The notes beneath the pieces are model-generated. The model ran no database searches. It was not told where the DNA came from and saw only the letters and a list, made by a program, of their open reading frames with translations. Of a stretch of DNA of 52,604 nucleotides, positions 7,901-15,640 are shown piece by piece. The stretch comes from an uncultured Sphingomonas sp. (GTDB lineage Bacteria > Pseudomonadota > Alphaproteobacteria > Sphingomonadales > Sphingomonadaceae): the NCBI GenBank assembly GCA_913775795.1, contig CAJYLT010000020.1, forward strand, positions 1-52,604, in the 5' to 3' direction. Made by a program: the position numbers and the translations under genes. Position 1 is the first letter of the stretch. Every line of letters begins with the position of its first letter.

Positions 7901-8991
7901 AGGACGATCAGCTCCGCCTTCAGCGCGCCGGCCTGCTTCAGCGCTTCGAGGATAGCGACCAGGTCGGCGGGCGACGCACCGATGGCGTTCACCGCGTTCA
8001 CGACATCGGCCAGTTTCGGCCCGGGCTCGAACAGGAACATCGGACGCCTCTCTTCCTCGACGGACACACCGCTCTTCTGTTCGACCGCCGTCTGCCCCTT
8101 GGAAAAGGGCGTGGGCTGGCTGACACGCTGGTTTTCATCAATACGAACAGTTAGTTTACCATGTGTTACCGCCGCGGGACTCACCCGGACGGCACTGTTG
8201 ATAACGACCGTACCGGTGCGCGCGTTTACAATTACTTTCGCCGGCGCCTCGGCGGACACCACGCTCAGGTTCTCGATCCCGCTCATCAGCTGGGCGCGGA
8301 CGTCGGCACCGGCCGGGGCCGTCACCGCGATCGACACGCCGTCCACGGCCCGTGCGACGCCGGCGCCGAAGCGCGCGTTGATCGCGCCGGCGACGTTCTG
8401 CGCCGTCGTGAAATCGGCCTGGGTCAGGTTGAACGTCAGCGTCGGCGAGCTGGCAAAGCCGGTGTCGACCGCGCGCTCGACCGTCGCGCCTTCCGGGATA
8501 CGGCCCGACGAGGGCACGTTGACGACCACTTTCGATCCGTCGGCGCCTTCCGCACCCAGACCGCCGACGGCAAGATTGCCCTGCGCCATCGCATAGATCG
8601 CGCCGTCCGCACCGTAGAGCGGGCTGAGGATCAGCGTGCCGCCGCGCAACGACTTGGCCTTGCCCATCGCCGACACGGTGATGTCGAGCTTCTGGCCCGG
8701 CTTGGCGAAGGCGGGCAGTTCAGCCGTAATCATCACGACCGCTGAGTTCTTGAGCCCCGGATTGGCGCCCGGCGGCAGTTGCAGCCCGAAGCGCGAGGTG
8801 ACGCCCTTCATCGACTGGACGGTATATTCGAGGTTGTCGTCGCCCGTGCCGGGCAGACCGACGACGACGCCATAGCCGGTCAGCTGGTTGGTACGGATGC
8901 CCTGGAACGTGCCGAGATCCTTGATGCGATCGGCCTGGGCCGGCGTCGCGATCAGCAGGGCAGTGAGGGCGGCGAAAAGGAGACGAAGCAT
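7897..8991 (-). CDS. flgI: Flagellar P-ring protein FlgI
   Basis: FlgI forms the periplasmic P-ring around the rod. The 364-residue protein begins with a clear Sec signal peptide (hydrophobic residues 2-18, cleavage likely after ATPAQA) and the mature start [21 protein letters not shown], which is the classic FlgI N-terminus. [24 protein letters not shown] in the middle and [34 protein letters not shown] at the end are also typical. No odd features. It lies between flgH and flgJ in the standard operon order. Confidence 0.97.
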   Translation of the reverse strand: [364 protein letters not shown]

Positions 8992-9002
8992 TCCGACGAT
9001 CC

Positions 9003-9680
9003 TCAGAACGGGCTGATGGTCTGGAAGAAGCGGTTGAGCCAGCCCTGGCGGCTGGCGCGCTGGACGTCGCCTCGACCGGTGTAGGCGATCTTCGCGTCCG
9101 CGACGCGGGTCGACAGGACTCGATTGTTCGCATCGATGTCGGCCGGGCGGACGACGCCGCGGATCTGAATGAATTCGTCGCCGCGGTTGAGCGTCAGCGT
9201 CTTCTGGCCCTGAACGATCATGGTGCCGTTGGGCAGCACCTCGGCGACCGTCACGCTGATCTCTCCCGACAATGCGTTCGACTGGTCGGCGGTGCCGGTT
9301 CCGTTAAAGTTGCGGTTGCCGCTGGTGCCGATGTCGCTCGGCTTGATCGCCGAGAGCAGACCGGTCGACGGCGGGGTGATGCCGAAGCCGCCGCCCGAAT
9401 CAAGCTTGCTGCCCGCCGACTTCGACGCCTGGGTGCGTTCGGTCAGGATGATCGTGAGCGGGTCGCCGACCGCCCGCGCCCGCGCGCCCTCGTAGAGCCC
9501 GCCATAGCCGGCCGACACCTGGAAAATCGCGCCGTTGGCCGGCGGCGCGGCCGGCGGCGGCGGCGCATAGACCGTGCGAAATTCAGGCGGCGGCACGACC
9601 GGCTTCTTCTTGCCGAAGATGCCGGCGGTCGCAGGCGTCGCGAGAACCGCGGTGAGGACGAGAGCGGAGAGGATACGCAT
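9003..9680 (-). CDS. flgH: Flagellar L-ring protein FlgH, lacking a lipoprotein cysteine
   Basis: FlgH builds the outer-membrane L-ring. The 225-residue protein has the family core AVGDPLTIILTERTQASKSA, then EISVTVAEVLPNGTMIVQGQK and LTLNRGDEFIQIRGVVRPADID. Enteric FlgH is a lipoprotein with a lipobox cysteine, but here the N-terminus (hydrophobic residues 3-15, then ATPATAGIFGKKK) looks like a type I signal peptide, and the whole protein contains no cysteine. It also has a proline-rich segment (PPPPAAPP) just after the signal, perhaps replacing the lipid tether by a flexible arm. The role in the ring is inferred from the strong core match and its place between flgG and flgI. Confidence 0.95.
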   Translation of the reverse strand: MRILSALVLTAVLATPATAGIFGKKKPVVPPPEFRTVYAPPPPAAPPANGAIFQVSAGYGGLYEGARARAVGDPLTIILTERTQASKSAGSKLDSGGGFGITPPSTGLLSAIKPSDIGTSGNRNFNGTGTADQSNALSGEISVTVAEVLPNGTMIVQGQKTLTLNRGDEFIQIRGVVRPADIDANNRVLSTRVADAKIAYTGRGDVQRASRQGWLNRFFQTISPF

Positions 9681-9695
9681 GACGGTCTATCGGCC

Positions 9696-10484
9696 TCAGA
9701 TGTTCTGGTTGACGTATTTGAGCATTTCGTCGGTCGCCGAGATCATCTTGGAATTGACCTCGTACGCACGCTGGGTTTCGATCATGTCGACGAGTTCCTC
9801 GACGACGTTGACGTTGGAGCCTTCCAGCATGCCCTGGCGGATGTTGCCGCGGCCGTCCTGGCCAGCGATGCCCAGGTTCGCAGCGCCCGACGCGCCGGTT
9901 TCGATCAGATAATTGTCGCCGACCGACTGCAGGCCGGCGGCGTTGGCGAAGCTGGCGATCTGGATCTGACCGAGCTGGGTCGATTCGGTCTGGCCGGGGA
10001 TCGTCGCCGATACCGTGCCGTCCTGACCGATGGTGATCGCGGTCGCATTTTCGGGCACGGTGATGCCGGGCATCACCTGATATCCCTCCGATGTCACGAC
10101 CAGCCCTTCGGCCGAGCGATTGAAGTTGCCTGCGCGCGTATAGCCGAGCTGGCCGCCCGGCAGCTGGACCTGAAAATAGCCGCCCCCGTCGAGGGCGACG
10201 TCCAGGCTGTTGCCGGTTGTCTGCATCGCGCCCTGCCGGTCGATGCGCGACGTGCCCTGCACGCGGACACCGGTGCCCAGATTCAGGCCGGTCGCGTATT
10301 TCGTCTCCTGCGTGCTGGCGGAGCCGGGCGCCGTGACGACCTGATAGGCGAGCGTTTCGAACGCGGCGCGGTCCTTCTTGAACCCGGTCGTGTTCACGTT
10401 GGCCAGGTTGTTGGAGATGACCCGCATGCGCGTATCCTGTGCGTCGATGCCGGTACGGGCGATATGGAGTGCGGCAGAACCCAT
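9696..10484 (-). CDS. flgG: Flagellar distal rod protein FlgG
   Basis: FlgG is the distal rod subunit. The 262-residue protein has the canonical N-terminus ALHIARTGIDAQDTRMRVISNNLANVNTTGFKKDRAAF and the C-terminus SNVNVVEELVDMIETQRAYEVNSKMISATDEMLKYVNQNI, both diagnostic coiled-coil D0 segments (quoted here in pieces by position: residues 5-42 and 223-262). Length equals the family norm of about 260. It is exported by the flagellar type III system and has no signal peptide. It sits 30 bases downstream of flgF in the operon. Confidence 0.97.
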   Translation of the reverse strand: MGSAALHIARTGIDAQDTRMRVISNNLANVNTTGFKKDRAAFETLAYQVVTAPGSASTQETKYATGLNLGTGVRVQGTSRIDRQGAMQTTGNSLDVALDGGGYFQVQLPGGQLGYTRAGNFNRSAEGLVVTSEGYQVMPGITVPENATAITIGQDGTVSATIPGQTESTQLGQIQIASFANAAGLQSVGDNYLIETGASGAANLGIAGQDGRGNIRQGMLEGSNVNVVEELVDMIETQRAYEVNSKMISATDEMLKYVNQNI

Positions 10485-10515
10485 CGTATCAGTCCTTCAA
10501 ATTCGGTCGGCCGGA

Positions 10516-11265
10516 TCAGCCAGGGATTCGCATCAGCGACGCGGAGCTTTCGTCCATCGTCTTGGCTTCCTTCAGCAGGTTGGCCTGCACTTCGTAGCTG
10601 CGCTGGTTCTCGATCATGTCGATCAGCGCCTGGGTCAGGTTGACGTTCGACCCTTCGAGCGCGCCGACCTGCACCTTTGCGTCCAGATCGTCGGGCAGCA
10701 CGCCGCCGCCCTTCACGTGCAGCAGATTGTCCAGGCCCTTCACCGTCTGCGATCCCTCGGGGTTGCCGAAGCGGATGCGGTCGATGCGCTGGGGCGGGGT
10801 GCCGGGCGCGGAACCCATCGGCACGATCGACAGCGTACCGTCCTCGCTAATGGAAATGTCCTGCGCGGGAGGTAGGGTGATGGGACCCCCCGATCCCATC
10901 ACCGGAAACCCGTCGCCGGTCTGCAGCACACCGGTTTCGGTGATCTGCAGGTCGCCGCGGCGGGTATAGGCCTCGCTGCCGTCGGACGCCTGGACGACCA
11001 TCCACGACGTGCCGGGGATGGCGATGTCGAGAGTGCGGCCGGTCTGCTGGATGGTGCCCGCGCGCCGATCGGCGTCGAGCACTTCCTCCGACACCGGCGC
11101 CCGCGACTCCAGGCCGCTGCCGCCCTTCAGCATCAGCTGCTGAAAGGCCAGGCGGTCAGACTTGAAGCCGGTCGTCGACGCGTTCGCGATGTTGTTCGCG
11201 ATCGACGCCTGCGCGGCCATCTGACCCTTGAGCCCGGTGAGGGCGGTATAGACCATCCGGTCCAT
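10516..11265 (-). CDS. flgF: Flagellar proximal rod protein FlgF
   Basis: FlgF is a rod subunit related to FlgG. The 249-residue protein starts with MVYTALTGLKGQMAAQ and SIANNIANASTTGFKSDRLAF (residues 4-42), and ends with GSNVNLTQALIDMIENQRSYEVQANLLKEAKTMDES, the shared rod/hook terminal helices. The central region differs from FlgG and fits FlgF in length and position between flgE and flgG. The gene start at 11265 is about 30 bases after the flgE stop, with GGGACGTAG-type spacing but only a weak ribosome binding site. Confidence 0.94.
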   Translation of the reverse strand: MDRMVYTALTGLKGQMAAQASIANNIANASTTGFKSDRLAFQQLMLKGGSGLESRAPVSEEVLDADRRAGTIQQTGRTLDIAIPGTSWMVVQASDGSEAYTRRGDLQITETGVLQTGDGFPVMGSGGPITLPPAQDISISEDGTLSIVPMGSAPGTPPQRIDRIRFGNPEGSQTVKGLDNLLHVKGGGVLPDDLDAKVQVGALEGSNVNLTQALIDMIENQRSYEVQANLLKEAKTMDESSASLMRIPG

Positions 11266-11295
11266 CGGCTACGTCCCTTATCTATTCGCTCAGGA

Positions 11296-12630
11296 TCAGC
11301 TGCGCATGTTGAAGATGGTCTGCGAGATCTGGCTCGAGGTCTCGAGGCTCTTCGCATTCGCCTGGAAATTGCGCTGGGCAGCGATCAGGCTCACCAGTTC
11401 TTCAGTGATGTCGACGTTCGACCGTTCGATCGCACCCGTGCTGAGGTTGCCGAAGCCGTTCGCGCCAGCTTCGCCCAGGCGGGCCTCGCCCGACACGCCG
11501 GTCGCCGACCAATAGCTCTTGCCGAGCTGGCGCAGACCCGAGGGGTTCGAGAAATTGGCGAGCGCGACCTTACCGAGCGGCTGGGTGTCGCCGTTCGAGA
11601 AGCTGGCGCTGACGACACCATATTCGCTGATCGTCACGCTTTCGATCTGACCGATCGCGCGTCCGTCCTGAACTTCGGCGCTCTTGACGAACGGCGAACT
11701 CAGTTGCGTCGTCATCGAGCCGAAATCGATCGACAGTCCCTGCGGCGTCGTCGAGCTGGCGGGCGTGAAAAAATCGAAGGCGACGAAAGAGGACGGCGTG
11801 GACACGGTGCCATTGCCCGCCGCAACGCTCTGCAGCTTTCCCTTGTCGTCGAATGTCATCGTCATCGGGTCTTTTCCCGAACCCGACGTCAGCTGCTCGC
11901 TGCCGACGAAGGTATAGACCTTCCAGGTGCTGGTCGTGCCGGGACCGGTCGATGCCGTGTCGCGGACGTAGTAGTTCGTCATGGTCTGGGCGTTGCCCAG
12001 CGCGTCATAGATCGTCGTCTGCGACGAATTGTTGTAGGTCGACGGATTGAACCGGTCGAACGCATAGGTCTTGCCAGTGCCAGCGGCGAACAGCGTGCTG
12101 TCCTTCGGGATCGACGCGTTGGCCGACAGGTTGATCGACAGGTCGATCTTCTTCGTCGCTGATGGCACGCCGCTGGTCGCGGGCAGGCGCAGGCTGACCA
12201 TTGAGTCCAGACCGGTCGCAACGACCGTGCCCGAACCGTCGACCGGATAGACCTGCAGCTTGCCGCCGTTGGCGTCGGTCACGAAGCGATCGTTGTCGAC
12301 GAAGAACGCGCCGTTGCGGGTGAACGAAACCTTGGCCGAATTCAGGTCCGGCTTCACCGCGAAGAATCCTTCGCCCGAGATCAGCATGTCGAGCGAGTTG
12401 GTCGACTGCTGCGACCCGCCCTGGCTGAACTGCTGGCGAACCGCCTTCACGACGGTACCCGAACCGACCATCTGCGTCGGCGACACCGAAACGTTCGACG
12501 CCATGACGTCGGCGAATTCGACGCGACTCTTCTTGAAGCCGTTGGTCGAGACGTTGGCGAGGTTGTGCGAGATCGTCGCCATTTCGGTCTGCGATGCCTG
12601 AAGGCCCGAAAGCGAAGTGTAGAAGGTCAT
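11296..12630 (-). CDS. flgE: Flagellar hook protein FlgE
   Basis: FlgE polymerises into the flexible hook. The 444-residue protein has the hook N-terminus FYTSLSGLQASQTEMATISHNLANVSTNGFKKSRVEF (residues 3-39) and C-terminus RSNVDITEELVSLIAAQRNFQANAKSLETSSQISQTIFNM. The middle is rich in Ser, Thr and Asn, as usual for the variable exposed hook domains. The length is within the family range of about 400-450. It is exported through the flagellar type III apparatus and its capping protein FlgD is encoded 40 bases upstream. Confidence 0.96.
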   Translation of the reverse strand: MTFYTSLSGLQASQTEMATISHNLANVSTNGFKKSRVEFADVMASNVSVSPTQMVGSGTVVKAVRQQFSQGGSQQSTNSLDMLISGEGFFAVKPDLNSAKVSFTRNGAFFVDNDRFVTDANGGKLQVYPVDGSGTVVATGLDSMVSLRLPATSGVPSATKKIDLSINLSANASIPKDSTLFAAGTGKTYAFDRFNPSTYNNSSQTTIYDALGNAQTMTNYYVRDTASTGPGTTSTWKVYTFVGSEQLTSGSGKDPMTMTFDDKGKLQSVAAGNGTVSTPSSFVAFDFFTPASSTTPQGLSIDFGSMTTQLSSPFVKSAEVQDGRAIGQIESVTISEYGVVSASFSNGDTQPLGKVALANFSNPSGLRQLGKSYWSATGVSGEARLGEAGANGFGNLSTGAIERSNVDITEELVSLIAAQRNFQANAKSLETSSQISQTIFNMRS

Positions 12631-12670
12631 GGCGGTTTAGCTCCTGGTAAGATCGAAGATTGGGACGGGA

Positions 12671-13375
12671 TCAGGCGATGGCGCGGACGGCGGAGGTCGG
12701 GATCTTGCCGACGCCGCCGACGTCGAGAACGGGGTCGCCGCCTTGCAGCATCGACACCGAGGTGACGGGCGCCCAGACGAGCGGATTGGCGATCACGGCG
12801 CTGCCCTTGTCGGACGCGGCGACGGTCACGGTGTAGGCACCGGCACCGGCATCGGTCCCGTCTTCCCATTTGCCGTCCCAGTCGTAGGATGCCGTGCCCG
12901 CCTCCTGCTTGCCGAGGTTGAGCGTCCGCACCGTCGTGCCGTCGCTGTTCTTGATCGTGACCTTGACGTCGCTTGCCGCGGCACCGAGTTCGACTGCGCC
13001 GGCGAACCCGCCGCTCTGGCGCGTGTAGGCGGTTTTGCCCGGCGTCAGCACGGTCTTGCCGACATAGGCCGCGGCATCCGCGGCGCCGCCCGAAAGCTTG
13101 CCGGAGATCGACTTCAGCGTCGAACCCATCTCCGAAATACCCGCCAGCGACGAGAATTGCGCCATCTGGGCGACCATCTGCGAATTGTCGACCGGTTCGA
13201 ACGGATCCTGGTTCTTCATCTGCGCGGTCAGCAGCGCGATGAAGTCGCCCGGGCCCATTTCATTGAGCGTCTTGCTGTTCGACGATTTCGCAGCGGCAGC
13301 GGCCTTGGCCGTCGCCGCCGTGCTGATGCCGGCCTTGTTCAGCGCGGCGTCGAAGGCGGAAGTGGTGGTAGCCAT
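12671..13375 (-). CDS. flgD: Flagellar hook-capping protein FlgD
   Basis: FlgD is the scaffold that caps the growing hook. The 234-residue protein has an Ala-rich N-terminus, the diagnostic FIALLTAQMKNQDPFEPVDNSQMVAQMAQFSSLAGISEM at residues 45-83, and a C-terminal region with FlgD Ig-like and tudor-like character (VTIKNSDGTTVRTLNLG and YDWDGKWEDGTDAGAGAYTV). No signal peptide. It follows flgC by three bases and precedes flgE, matching the standard order. Confidence 0.95.
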   Translation of the reverse strand: MATTTSAFDAALNKAGISTAATAKAAAAAKSSNSKTLNEMGPGDFIALLTAQMKNQDPFEPVDNSQMVAQMAQFSSLAGISEMGSTLKSISGKLSGGAADAAAYVGKTVLTPGKTAYTRQSGGFAGAVELGAAASDVKVTIKNSDGTTVRTLNLGKQEAGTASYDWDGKWEDGTDAGAGAYTVTVAASDKGSAVIANPLVWAPVTSVSMLQGGDPVLDVGGVGKIPTSAVRAIA

Positions 13376-13378
13376 TTA

Positions 13379-13789
13379 TCAGCGTCCCAGCTTGATGGTG
13401 TCGAGGATCAGCGTCTTGGCGGTCTGCATGACCTCGACGTTGTTCTGGTAGCTCCGCGCGCTTTCGAGCATGTCGACCAGCTCGCGACTTTCATCGACCG
13501 CGTTTTCGAAGACGTTGCCGTCCTTGTCGGCCAGCGGATTGCCCGGGTCGTAGCGCTTGGTCGGTTCCTCGCCCGCGGTGACGATCCGCTCGACGTTGAC
13601 GGTCGACATCTGCGATGCCTGGTCGAACTGGGTGCGGAATACCGGCTTGATCGAGCGATAGGCGGCCTGCGACGTCGTCGCGACGCCGCCGGCGTTGGCC
13701 AGGTTCGACGCGGTCGTGTTCATCCGCACCAGCTGCGCGGACATCGCGCGACCGGCGACCTGGAAGATGTTCATGGGATTGTCGGCCAT
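13379..13789 (-). CDS. flgC: Flagellar basal-body rod protein FlgC
   Basis: FlgC is a proximal rod subunit. The 136-residue protein has the N-terminus FQVAGRAMSAQLVRMNTTASNLANAGGVATT (residues 9-39) and the C-terminus NAVDESRELVDMLESARSYQNNVEVMQTAKTLILDTIKLG, both typical of FlgC. Length matches the usual 135-140. It starts four bases after flgB and is followed closely by flgD. Confidence 0.96.
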   Translation of the reverse strand: MADNPMNIFQVAGRAMSAQLVRMNTTASNLANAGGVATTSQAAYRSIKPVFRTQFDQASQMSTVNVERIVTAGEEPTKRYDPGNPLADKDGNVFENAVDESRELVDMLESARSYQNNVEVMQTAKTLILDTIKLGR

Positions 13790-13793
13790 GCGC

Positions 13794-14141
13794 TTATTCC
13801 CCCTTCAGCGCGCGGGTGATCGTGGCGATGCGACCGTTCAGGAACGACAGCGTCGTCTGATAGGCGACCGCATTCTCGGCGAAGGCGGTCTGTTCGGTCG
13901 CGAGCTCGACAGTGTTGCCGTCCAGGCTCATCTGCGTCGGCAGGCGGAACTTGGTGTTCGCAGTGACGCTGGCGTCGAGACGACCGCTCTCCGCACCCTT
14001 CAGCGCCGCGGCGAAGTCGATATCCTTCGCCTTGAAGCCGGGGGTCGAGGCGTTGGCGATGTTGGACGCGAGCATCGCCATGCGCTGCGATCGCACGGCG
14101 AGTGCCGTTCCATGTACCCCGAAAAGATCGTTCTCAGCCAT
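13794..14141 (-). CDS. flgB: Flagellar basal-body rod protein FlgB
   Basis: FlgB is the first rod subunit above the MS-ring. The 115-residue protein starts MAENDLFGVHGTALAVRSQR and has the rod motif AMLASNIANASTPGFKAKDIDF (residues 22-43). The C-terminal FAENAVAYQTTLSFLNGRIATI is typical. The ATG at 14141 is used because family members begin at this point; the longer frame upstream crosses the promoter and a repeat. It is the first gene of the flgBCDEFGHIJKL operon, about 40 bases downstream of a sigma-54 promoter. Confidence 0.95.
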   Translation of the reverse strand: MAENDLFGVHGTALAVRSQRMAMLASNIANASTPGFKAKDIDFAAALKGAESGRLDASVTANTKFRLPTQMSLDGNTVELATEQTAFAENAVAYQTTLSFLNGRIATITRALKGE

Positions 14142-14178
14142 GATGGCGTGGTCCCGCGTTGATGACGTGGGACGGCTT

Positions 14179-14194
14179 TGCAACCACCGTGCCA
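14179..14194 (-). promoter_or_regulatory. Sigma-54 promoter of the flgB-flgL operon
   Basis: On the minus strand the sequence is TGGCACGGTGGTTGCA, a full match to the sigma-54 -24/-12 consensus TGGCACG-N4-TTGC(A/T) with the required GG-N10-GC spacing. Transcription would start near 14167, about 26 bases before the flgB ATG. The whole operon of eleven rod, hook, ring and junction genes has only short gaps or overlaps after it. It should need RpoN and an enhancer-binding activator not encoded in this window. Confidence 0.9.
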
Positions 14195-14295
14195 AATGCC
14201 CGTTTCGATCCGCTTTGCCATCACCGGCAGGGGTGGGCGGCAAGCGGTTGCCGGTTGCCGGTTGGGGATTGCCGGGTGGAGCGCTGGCATTGTGA

Positions 14296-14412
14296 CACGC
14301 CCTCTCCCCGCTCGCGGGGAGAGGGATGGGGAGGGGGGCGGTGTCGCGAGCGGGCGGTCTCGGTGAGACACTTGCCCCTACCCCAACCCTCTTTCCACAA
14401 GCGGGGAGAGGG
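14296..14412. repeat. Pair of inverted palindromic repeats in the flgB / stator-like intergenic region
   Basis: The gap between flgB (14141) and the MotA-like gene holds the flgB promoter and then this repeat element. At 14300-14325 there is a 12-bp perfect stem, CCCTCTCCCCGC/GCGGGGAGAGGG, with a two-base loop. A related, decayed copy in inverted orientation lies at about 14376-14412 (CCCTCTTTCC with GCGGGGAGAGGG). It resembles the dispersed CCTCTCCCC palindromes seen in many proteobacteria. It could insulate the divergent transcription units. No promoter for the rightward genes is obvious in it. Confidence 0.7.
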
Positions 14413-14486
14413 CTATCGCTCGTTGCGCCCCATCGCCTTCCATCATGGTAAACCAAAACGGCACGGGCTTTGCAGGACCTCGCGCG

Positions 14487-15146
14487 ATGTCTTTGATCGT
14501 GAGCCTTGCCGCCTTTCTCGATCCCGCCGCCCTCGCCATCGTCGGTGGGGGTACGGTACTGGCGACTGTCCTTCGCACGCCCGCGCGCGACCTCGCACGC
14601 GGTGTCGTCGCGCTGAAGGCGATCGGCCGTACGCCGTTCGATGCCGGGCCGCTCGTCACTCAGGTCGAGGCGCTAAGCCGGATCACGGCGCGTCACGGTG
14701 TGCTGCAGCTCGACCGCTCGGTCATCAAGGATCCCGATGTATCGGCCGCGATGAACGCGATCGTCGACGGGGCGGATGGCGCCATCGTCCGCACGCTGAT
14801 CGAGGATCGTCGGGTCGCCCGTTACGAACGCCAGCGGGCTGCCGCCGAAATGTGGGCGGCCGCGGCCGAATTCGGGCCGGCGATGGGCATGGTCGGTACG
14901 CTGATCGGCCTGGTTCGCCTGTTCACCAGCATGACCGACCCGGCCGCGATCGGCGGGGCGATGGCGATCGCGGTGCTCGCAACGTTGTACGGCGCGCTGG
15001 TCGGCAACCTGATCTGCCTGCCGGTTGCGGCGCGTCTGAAGAGACTTGCGCGCGCGGAATGTGTCGAGCGCGGGCGCCTGGCCGAACCGCTCGCCCGCCT
15101 GGCCACGCGCGAAGCGCCGTGCCTGCGCCCGGTGGCGGTCGCATGA
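14487..15146 (+). CDS. MotA/TolQ/ExbB-type proton channel protein (second, atypical MotA-like)
   Basis: The protein resembles MotA but is short (219 residues from this ATG). DPAALAIVGGGTVLATVLR matches MotA transmembrane helix 2, and the pair AEFGPAMGMVGTLIGLVRLF and AIAVLATLYGALVGNLICLPVA matches helices 3 and 4, including the two functional prolines. The first MotA helix is reduced or missing. It is followed by a MotB-like gene in an ATGA overlap, so the two likely form a stator-like channel. It sits in the flagellar cluster just before flgA, although the window also has a conventional motAB. An ATG at 14445 gives 233 residues, but only the one at 14487 has an AGGA ribosome binding site. 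Function as a motor stator is inferred. Confidence 0.8.
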   Translation: MSLIVSLAAFLDPAALAIVGGGTVLATVLRTPARDLARGVVALKAIGRTPFDAGPLVTQVEALSRITARHGVLQLDRSVIKDPDVSAAMNAIVDGADGAIVRTLIEDRRVARYERQRAAAEMWAAAAEFGPAMGMVGTLIGLVRLFTSMTDPAAIGGAMAIAVLATLYGALVGNLICLPVAARLKRLARAECVERGRLAEPLARLATREAPCLRPVAVA

Positions 15147-15640
15147 CCATCGACCAGCTGCTCGAGGACGAACCGCGTCGGCCGATCTGGCTGGTGACGC
15201 TGGCCGACGTCATGATGCTGCTCGTCGGCTTCTTCGTCTTCCTCCAGGCCAATCCCAAGGTCGATGCGACCACGCTCGGCAACGCCCTGCGCGAAGGCTT
15301 CGGCCTGGCCGCGGAGGCGCCGATCGCGCTGGAAGCGAATGTCGTTCAGGGCTTTGCCGTCGGGGCCGCCGCCTTGCCGCCGCACGACGTTGCCGGCTGG
15401 GTGCGCGCAGTGACCAATGATCCGCGCACGACCATCCGCGTCACCGGTGGGACCGATGGGACGCCCGCCGACGTCGATCCCGCCACCGGCTCCGCTGCCA
15501 TTCTCGCTGTCGATCGCGCCCGCGCGGTTGCCGCAGCCATTGCCGCCGACGTGCCGGCCGGGCGCATCGCGATCGATGCCCGCCCCGGTGCTGGCCGCGC
15601 CGTTCAACTCACTTTGTCCTACGATGGGGAAACCCGATGA
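15143..15640 (+). CDS. MotB-like protein with degenerate OmpA domain
   Basis: This 165-residue protein has a short cytoplasmic tail, one membrane helix at about residues 15-35 (IWLVTLADVMMLLVGFFVFL) with an Asp at 22 in the place of the MotB proton acceptor, and a reduced periplasmic part. The region TTIRVTGGTDG and VDRARAVAAAIAADVPAGRIAI still resembles an OmpA-type peptidoglycan domain, but the usual GHTD is GGTD and the conserved tail motif NRRV is absent. It starts within the stop of the MotA-like gene and its own stop overlaps flgA (ATGA). It may be an auxiliary stator or a flagellar-assembly energiser; which one is unknown. Confidence 0.78.
   Translation: MTIDQLLEDEPRRPIWLVTLADVMMLLVGFFVFLQANPKVDATTLGNALREGFGLAAEAPIALEANVVQGFAVGAAALPPHDVAGWVRAVTNDPRTTIRVTGGTDGTPADVDPATGSAAILAVDRARAVAAAIAADVPAGRIAIDARPGAGRAVQLTLSYDGETR

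Noticed and set aside
14281..14300. TGGCATTGTGACACGC as a third sigma-54 promoter for the MotA-like gene
   Set aside because: The element has CG rather than GC at the -12 position with N10 spacing, so the core rule fails.
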